From Polytrichum commune (taxonomy: Eukaryota; Streptophyta; Polytrichopsida; Polytrichales; Polytrichaceae): a stretch of DNA of 64,000 nucleotides. Of the stretch, positions 59,223-64,000 are shown in pieces. Location of the stretch: assembly GCA_950295325.1 (NCBI GenBank), contig OX485803.1, positions 44,035,554 to 44,099,553 of the forward strand. The letters are read 5' to 3'. Below the pieces are notes generated by a model, which saw only the letters and a list, made by a program, of their open reading frames with translations, had not been told where the DNA came from and did no database searches. Every line of letters begins with the position of its first letter. The stretch's first letter is position 1. A program made the position numbers and the translations under genes.

Positions 59223-61964
59223 ACTTAGTGTGTTTAAGGATCCAGTTGCACCTCTGTTGATCCACTTGATGAACATGATCGCTCCTCCATGAAAATTCAT
59301 TTCACACTGTTCTCTCTCTCTCTCATTCTTTTCTTCTAGTTTAAGGCAAAATTGTCATTGCACATGGCTATCAACCACGTCTCTTCAATCATGTTGAATC
59401 TCATGGTCATATAGGATTGTTCAACTAATACCAAAGAGTACATGTCATTTTTCACCAAACAAAGCACCACTTTCACCCATAAAAATAACATCATGAGAAT
59501 TTTAGTTGTATTTAAAAAATAGGGTCTCATCACCAACTTTGTCCCTTTGCTCTTGGATTGAGGTGCTTCGCCTTATGGTGACCAATCTCCCCATGGAAAT
59601 CAAACCATGGGTTGGATTGAGAGTTGACACATCCATTCTAACATTCATAAATCATGAAGATTGTTGTTTCGAGTTGTAGAATGAGAGTTGAGGTGGCTAA
59701 GTTATCAAAAGTCAAAGTGGGTTTAGGGTTTAAAAAAAATGGAGAGTAGTAGTTGAAATGAAAAATGATACAAATTGAGAATACATGTAAACAAAGTATC
59801 ACCACTCTCATTTGAACTACCATTTTTTTCTTCCATAAGTACTCATACTTTATTTTCCTGGTTGTTTACTCTTGTTGGAATACGTAAAGGTTTTGAATAA
59901 CCTTGTGCATTCCAAATAAAGCACCAAAGACATTCAACTTTAATGTCCCATATGCACATTTTGGGTTGAAACGAAACAAGATTGGAAGAGTGGATGGGGA
60001 TACAAACGAAATCATTTTTGCTTGAATTATCTTTTGAGAATAAAATGCATACATATCTCGTTGTGGCAAAGAGAATGTTTCAAAATTTTCATTAGGACAT
60101 TTTTTTGTTTAATCACAAATGTGCTAAATATTCACGTGCAGTTGGTGAGTGTTTTCCACTAATTGGATACAATGGACACCAAAAAATCCTTTACAAAAAC
60201 AACTTCCCATGCATGTTCCAATGTCACTTCTCACTTAACAAACATTGCAAATAAGTTAGTATACAATACATTCATGTAGTTCACACATGACTTGGACCCT
60301 CAAATGTCCCAAAATTAATTCAACTAATAAGAATGTTCATAATTCATCCGAAATGCACATTGAATCATAATTGGATTAATATTGATACATAGACATTGAT
60401 CGACATTGTGTATATCATATGTTTTAAAAGTATTTATTCGAAACCATCTCCGCTAGTATCATATTCTATTCAAAGTTTTTTTTTTTTTTTGGTATCATCC
60501 AAAGTATGGTCATTGTCCAACCTCGTATTTACACATCGTAGACCTATATGTGTTCATATAACGTAAAGATTTTAAATTAAAAGCTATTTAGGCTTGCTTT
60601 ATGGGCAATTTGTTTCATTTGAAACTTCAAATTGCTTGCATGGAGTTCACTCTGTTGTATCATGATAGCAATTGTCACTTGGGGGGGGTGGGACGACACT
60701 CCTCTTTGAGAATGGAAACCACGTGCGTGCAAGACCTTTATTAAAACTTCAAATATACAAAATTTTCATGACCAAAACAAAGACTATACATATAAATCAT
60801 ACACTACATAATAATTTCATGTATGTATACATTAAATTTTTAGATCATGGAGAAAATTGTCTCAATGAAGTAGACAAAATAGCAAAAAAGATCAAGCATT
60901 CTTGCATGTACTCAACAATCAAAATTTATGGACAAAGTCATTGACGGATCACACACATCGGAACAAATACTGCTTTATGGAAGAAAACATGTGAATGTTT
61001 GGACCTTGGGGAATATAAGGAAGTTCTAGTTTGCTTCAAAAAGCATAACATAAATCAGTATGATGTATGTGTTCTCATGCTATTCCAAGGTTGGAAAATA
61101 CATACATGCCCAACATTCACCATCCTGGCCGACAACTGGATTTATGCACCGACCACCACCCTCAGCAAGTATCATTCCCCTTCTGCCCATTTAGCAACTA
61201 GACCCAACGCAACATGTCACCATCGTTGTAGATAATAAGTTGGCCCAAACTTGAGCCATTGTTCATCAACGAATCTAAAGGCTATATTCCTACATCAAAC
61301 CATTAAATGTTAGAGCCCATAAAACGATTTGGTTGCTAAACCTTGGCACCATAATTTAGAGCACATGAAGAATACTAATGGAAAAAGGCTTGAGCCAAGT
61401 TTAGGGGTTAAGTCAAATGGCTTAGATTAAAAATCATAACACATGTGATTCACCCATTTTGTGACAGGTTTATGACAAAATAATGGGTTATATCCGTAAA
61501 CTTAGATGTTTGTTATAGTTCATAATCCCATGATAGGTGCCGGCATCTCATCTTAGTTGACGAATGTTCAGCCGAGTCTACTAAGGACCTGCATGCTGAC
61601 AATCTTCTTATCTAGGATGTGCGTCACTAACTTAAGGGCCCCTTGTCCTTGTAAGGCTTCTAATAAGCTCACAACACGGACATGGTTTGCCCGTATAAAG
61701 AGGCTATGTACTTACTCAACTAATAAATTACGACATATTCGCAGTCACCGGGGGGAGATTTTTGGGCATAATTGGTTAAAATCCGAGTGTTTCCAAGTCC
61801 AAGTCCAACCAACTACATGTTGGCTGGGGTGAACCAACCTGCACATTGGTTTCTTGGAGGCAAGGGTTCAGGCCTCCAACAGAGAACGAGTGTATGGGTT
61901 GGTTCGCCCAAATCATACATGTTGTGATGATCTTCTTGTTTTTCTTTGTTAATTTGTGGTATAT
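59223..61964. other. AT-rich intergenic stretch
   Basis: A (CT)n run is at 59311-59324, a T-run near 60477-60490 and a G-run at 60681-60686. Around 61795-61915 weak inverted pieces ('ccaaccaactacatgttgg', 'gggttggttcgccc') suggest a worn repeat. No gene is supported. Confidence 0.35.
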
Positions 61965-62590
61965 TCCATACATTCTTCTAAATTGATGGCTAATTTTCTT
62001 GAAGCTTTGAACATCAACTGGGTTGTTTCTTAGGGCCGCTTCACACTATGGATGTTGAAGTTGAGAGGCCGTGGGATTGAATGGCCAAACTTTGTTGAGA
62101 GTCCAAAGAAATGGGCTTAAAATAGTCATAGAAATATAGGAATTGGAGCCTTCGGCCGAGCATAGTGTGAAGCCTTCAAAGGCTAAGCCCAAAGTCCAAA
62201 GGAAGAAGGAGCATTCCACTTTAATCCCTGCCCAAAACAACCCCTCCAATCTAACGACCAAAATCTTGTCAGTTTTTTATTTTTTTTATAAATAAAAAAT
62301 CGACGGTGTCTCGACCATAGTTTGGGTTTTCATTCCCATCCGACCCAAACTTCCTTCGAGGGTTTGTCGCCTTGGTCAAAAGTATTGCCATGTAGGCATT
62401 TTAAATTGTGACGGCCTTTGGACTTTGGCCTCTAGTGTGAAGGGTTGAGAGGCCAAATTCTTGGTTCCTTGCAATCTGATTGGTGGAAATCAATGGCTTC
62501 TTGATCTTCGGCCATAGTGTGAAGCGGCCCTTAAACTCAACCATGTCATGTGTAACTAGCGGTCAATTCTCCCCGTTCATTCGCTCATTG
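61965..62590. repeat. Dispersed repeat D, copy 4, split by MITE B
   Basis: 61965-62032 ('tggtatattcc...' type start, then 'catcaactgggttgtttctta') and 62531-62590 ('actcaaccatgtcatgtgta', 'ctagcggtcaattctccccg') together align with the uninterrupted copies near 29425 and 39345. MITE B sits exactly at the TTA of the repeat. Confidence 0.6.
62033..62530. mobile_element. Tourist-like MITE B, 498 bp with perfect 19-bp terminal inverted repeats
   Basis: gggccgcttcacactatgg at the left and its exact reverse complement at the right (62512-62530). TTA flanks both sides (62030-62032, 62531-62533). The ends resemble family A (gggccacttcacac), but the inside is different. It is inserted in a copy of dispersed repeat D, whose uninterrupted copies give the empty site. 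Confidence 0.9.
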
Positions 62591-62651
62591 GCTTTGATGG
62601 CGCACTGTCAATCTACACTTGCACCTTTAGGTAATCACAAAGGCCATTGCG

Positions 62652-62917
62652 GTGAGAGGAGAGAGGAAATTATTGTATACGAGCGTATCTCTAGTCCATC
62701 TAGCATTAAAAAAACTTGACTCCCTATAGGTTTATTGCCGGTTCATCTCAAATGACCTCTAGTAGACAAATTTAGTGATTTCAAAATCAATGATAGTGTC
62801 AAATCATTTTTTTTTATAAAAAAAACTTAACTCCAGGATGCATACTATTTCATGGCTTCTATGTTGGATGAATGAGAGGAAACACTCGTGTACAATAATT
62901 CCCTCTCTCTCAGCGGC
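62652..62917. mobile_element. Short MITE family C, copy 3
   Basis: The left arm 'gaggaaattattgtatacga' and onward pairs with the right arm containing 'cgtgtacaataattccctct'. The inside shares 'cttgactccctataggttt' and 'ttcatctcaaatgac' with the other copies. This is the best preserved copy, with arms near 55 bp. Confidence 0.65.
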
Positions 62918-63283
62918 GAGACAAAACTATCTCATACCGTAAGCTTACCTCTCATTCATCCAATAAATAAACCATCAAATAGCACATCAGTCAGAGGTTT
63001 CTCTCTTTCATTCATTTGACATTGGAATTAGCTTCGAAAACCCAAAAGTAGCATCAATCAACCAGACTTGATATTAATCAACCACAAATCCATACATGGT
63101 CAAGTTCTTAACATGAATGCATGAGAGGCATGGTCACATGCAACAACTCCTCTCGACCCTGGGACTATCATAACCCCACTTTAGAATTCACAAAGTTATT
63201 TATCTTAATGCGAGTGACCAACATTTATGGTCGAGCAATGTTGACACATATTGTTTACTCAAACAAAGAGAAATCCAAAAAAC

Positions 63284-63334
<51 letters not shown>

Positions 63335-64000
63335 AGTGGCCGCCACATAATGGACGGCAAATCCTATTCATGATGGATTGTGTCAATCATGAAGAGCATA
63401 AAGTTTCCATGATCCGTGACAACAAGAAAGCACAAAGCATTCATGCGTCAAGACAACTATCAATTATCAAACGACCTAGATTAGATTCTTCTACTACGTT
63501 TAACAATCATTCAATGGATTAGCCAACCTTTAAGCAATATAACGTACTTGTTGGTGAGGTTTTGGTATGATGTGAAATCCTCCAAAGTAGGCCACCGTCT
63601 ACCTTAGTGTGTAATTTCAGGCCTTGGAACACATCATGTTGTATACTAATTTAAAGAAGTAGGAAATATAAATATCGTGACAAAAAGCATACAGCAAGTG
63701 AAAAAATGGAAATGGGAAAGAGAGGTGAAAGGTGGGGTGTAAGGTAGACATGTGCTATTTGAATATATTTTTCTCTCTGCGTCCACTTCGTACAATATAA
63801 GCAAATCCAAATTGTGGCCATAGCCATTTGCCTCGTAATATTTGGAGTCGATATGAATATCTTATTCATTTTCAAAGTGAAGATTCTCATGCTCATTAAG
63901 TGGTTGCATAGGTCTCCCCCCCAGTCACATTGACTATTGAACCTTAGAATGGTTAGCATATTTTGAGCACGGAGATCGATTCTTACTAAACACATGTTCT
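62918..64000. other. Intergenic end of window, CT/AT microsatellite
   Basis: A (CT)n then (AT)n compound run lies at 63287-63334. The frames around it are low-complexity. No gene is supported to the window end. Confidence 0.4.

Noticed and set aside
63287-63334. CT/AT run considered as a CRISPR-like or regulatory array
   Set aside because: Simple microsatellite with no spacer structure, and the DNA is eukaryotic.

Overview
This is nuclear DNA of a land plant. It holds two spliced protein-coding genes in 64 kb; nearly all the rest is transposable elements in several stages of decay. The first gene encodes TONNEAU1 (TON1), a plant cortical-microtubule and division-plane protein, here in a long form of about 445 residues. 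The second encodes a secreted protein with two DUF3455-type domains. To my knowledge DUF3455 proteins are known from fungi, bacteria and non-seed plants, so a bryophyte or other non-seed plant is my best guess. The species cannot be fixed from the sequence alone.

Layout. 1-9.4 kb: TON1 on the + strand, 12 coding exons with GT/AG borders and continuous phase. 10.46-11.54 kb: 3' end of a decayed LINE with a 391-bp TWA-flanked MITE inside it. 12.7-13.7 kb: two MITE copies, tail to tail. 15.8-17.7 kb: a 1.9-kb inverted repeat with arms near 790 bp. 17.9-18.7 kb: remnant of a Myb/SANT-like plus NAM-associated transposon gene. 19-28.7 kb: more MITEs of several families and a 175-bp tRNA-derived SINE. 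28.8-29.3 kb: two GC-rich palindromes. 33.9-37.1 kb: the DUF3455 gene (4 exons, + strand). 40.5-48.2 kb: two decayed LINEs pointing away from each other, bracketed by hAT-like MITE copies. 50.6-58.0 kb: a full-length, apparently young LINE on the - strand with a perfect 15-bp target-site duplication. 58.7-62.9 kb: further MITEs, one nested in an older repeat.

How it fits together. The two host genes are unrelated in function and simply share a repeat-rich neighbourhood. The dominant repeat is a roughly 500-bp Tourist-like MITE family with TTA target duplications (at least five clear copies plus damaged ones). A second MITE with a perfect 19-bp terminal inverted repeat has very similar ends, so one PIF/Harbinger-type transposase may have moved both. 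The young LINE encodes a zinc-knuckle ORF1 cut by one in-frame TAG from a long acidic extension, and an intact 1419-residue endonuclease/reverse-transcriptase ORF2. The least expected points are the internally duplicated DUF3455 protein, the tandemly repeated splice-acceptor region before its third exon, the in-frame stop in LINE ORF1 and a histidine where LINE endonucleases normally carry aspartate.
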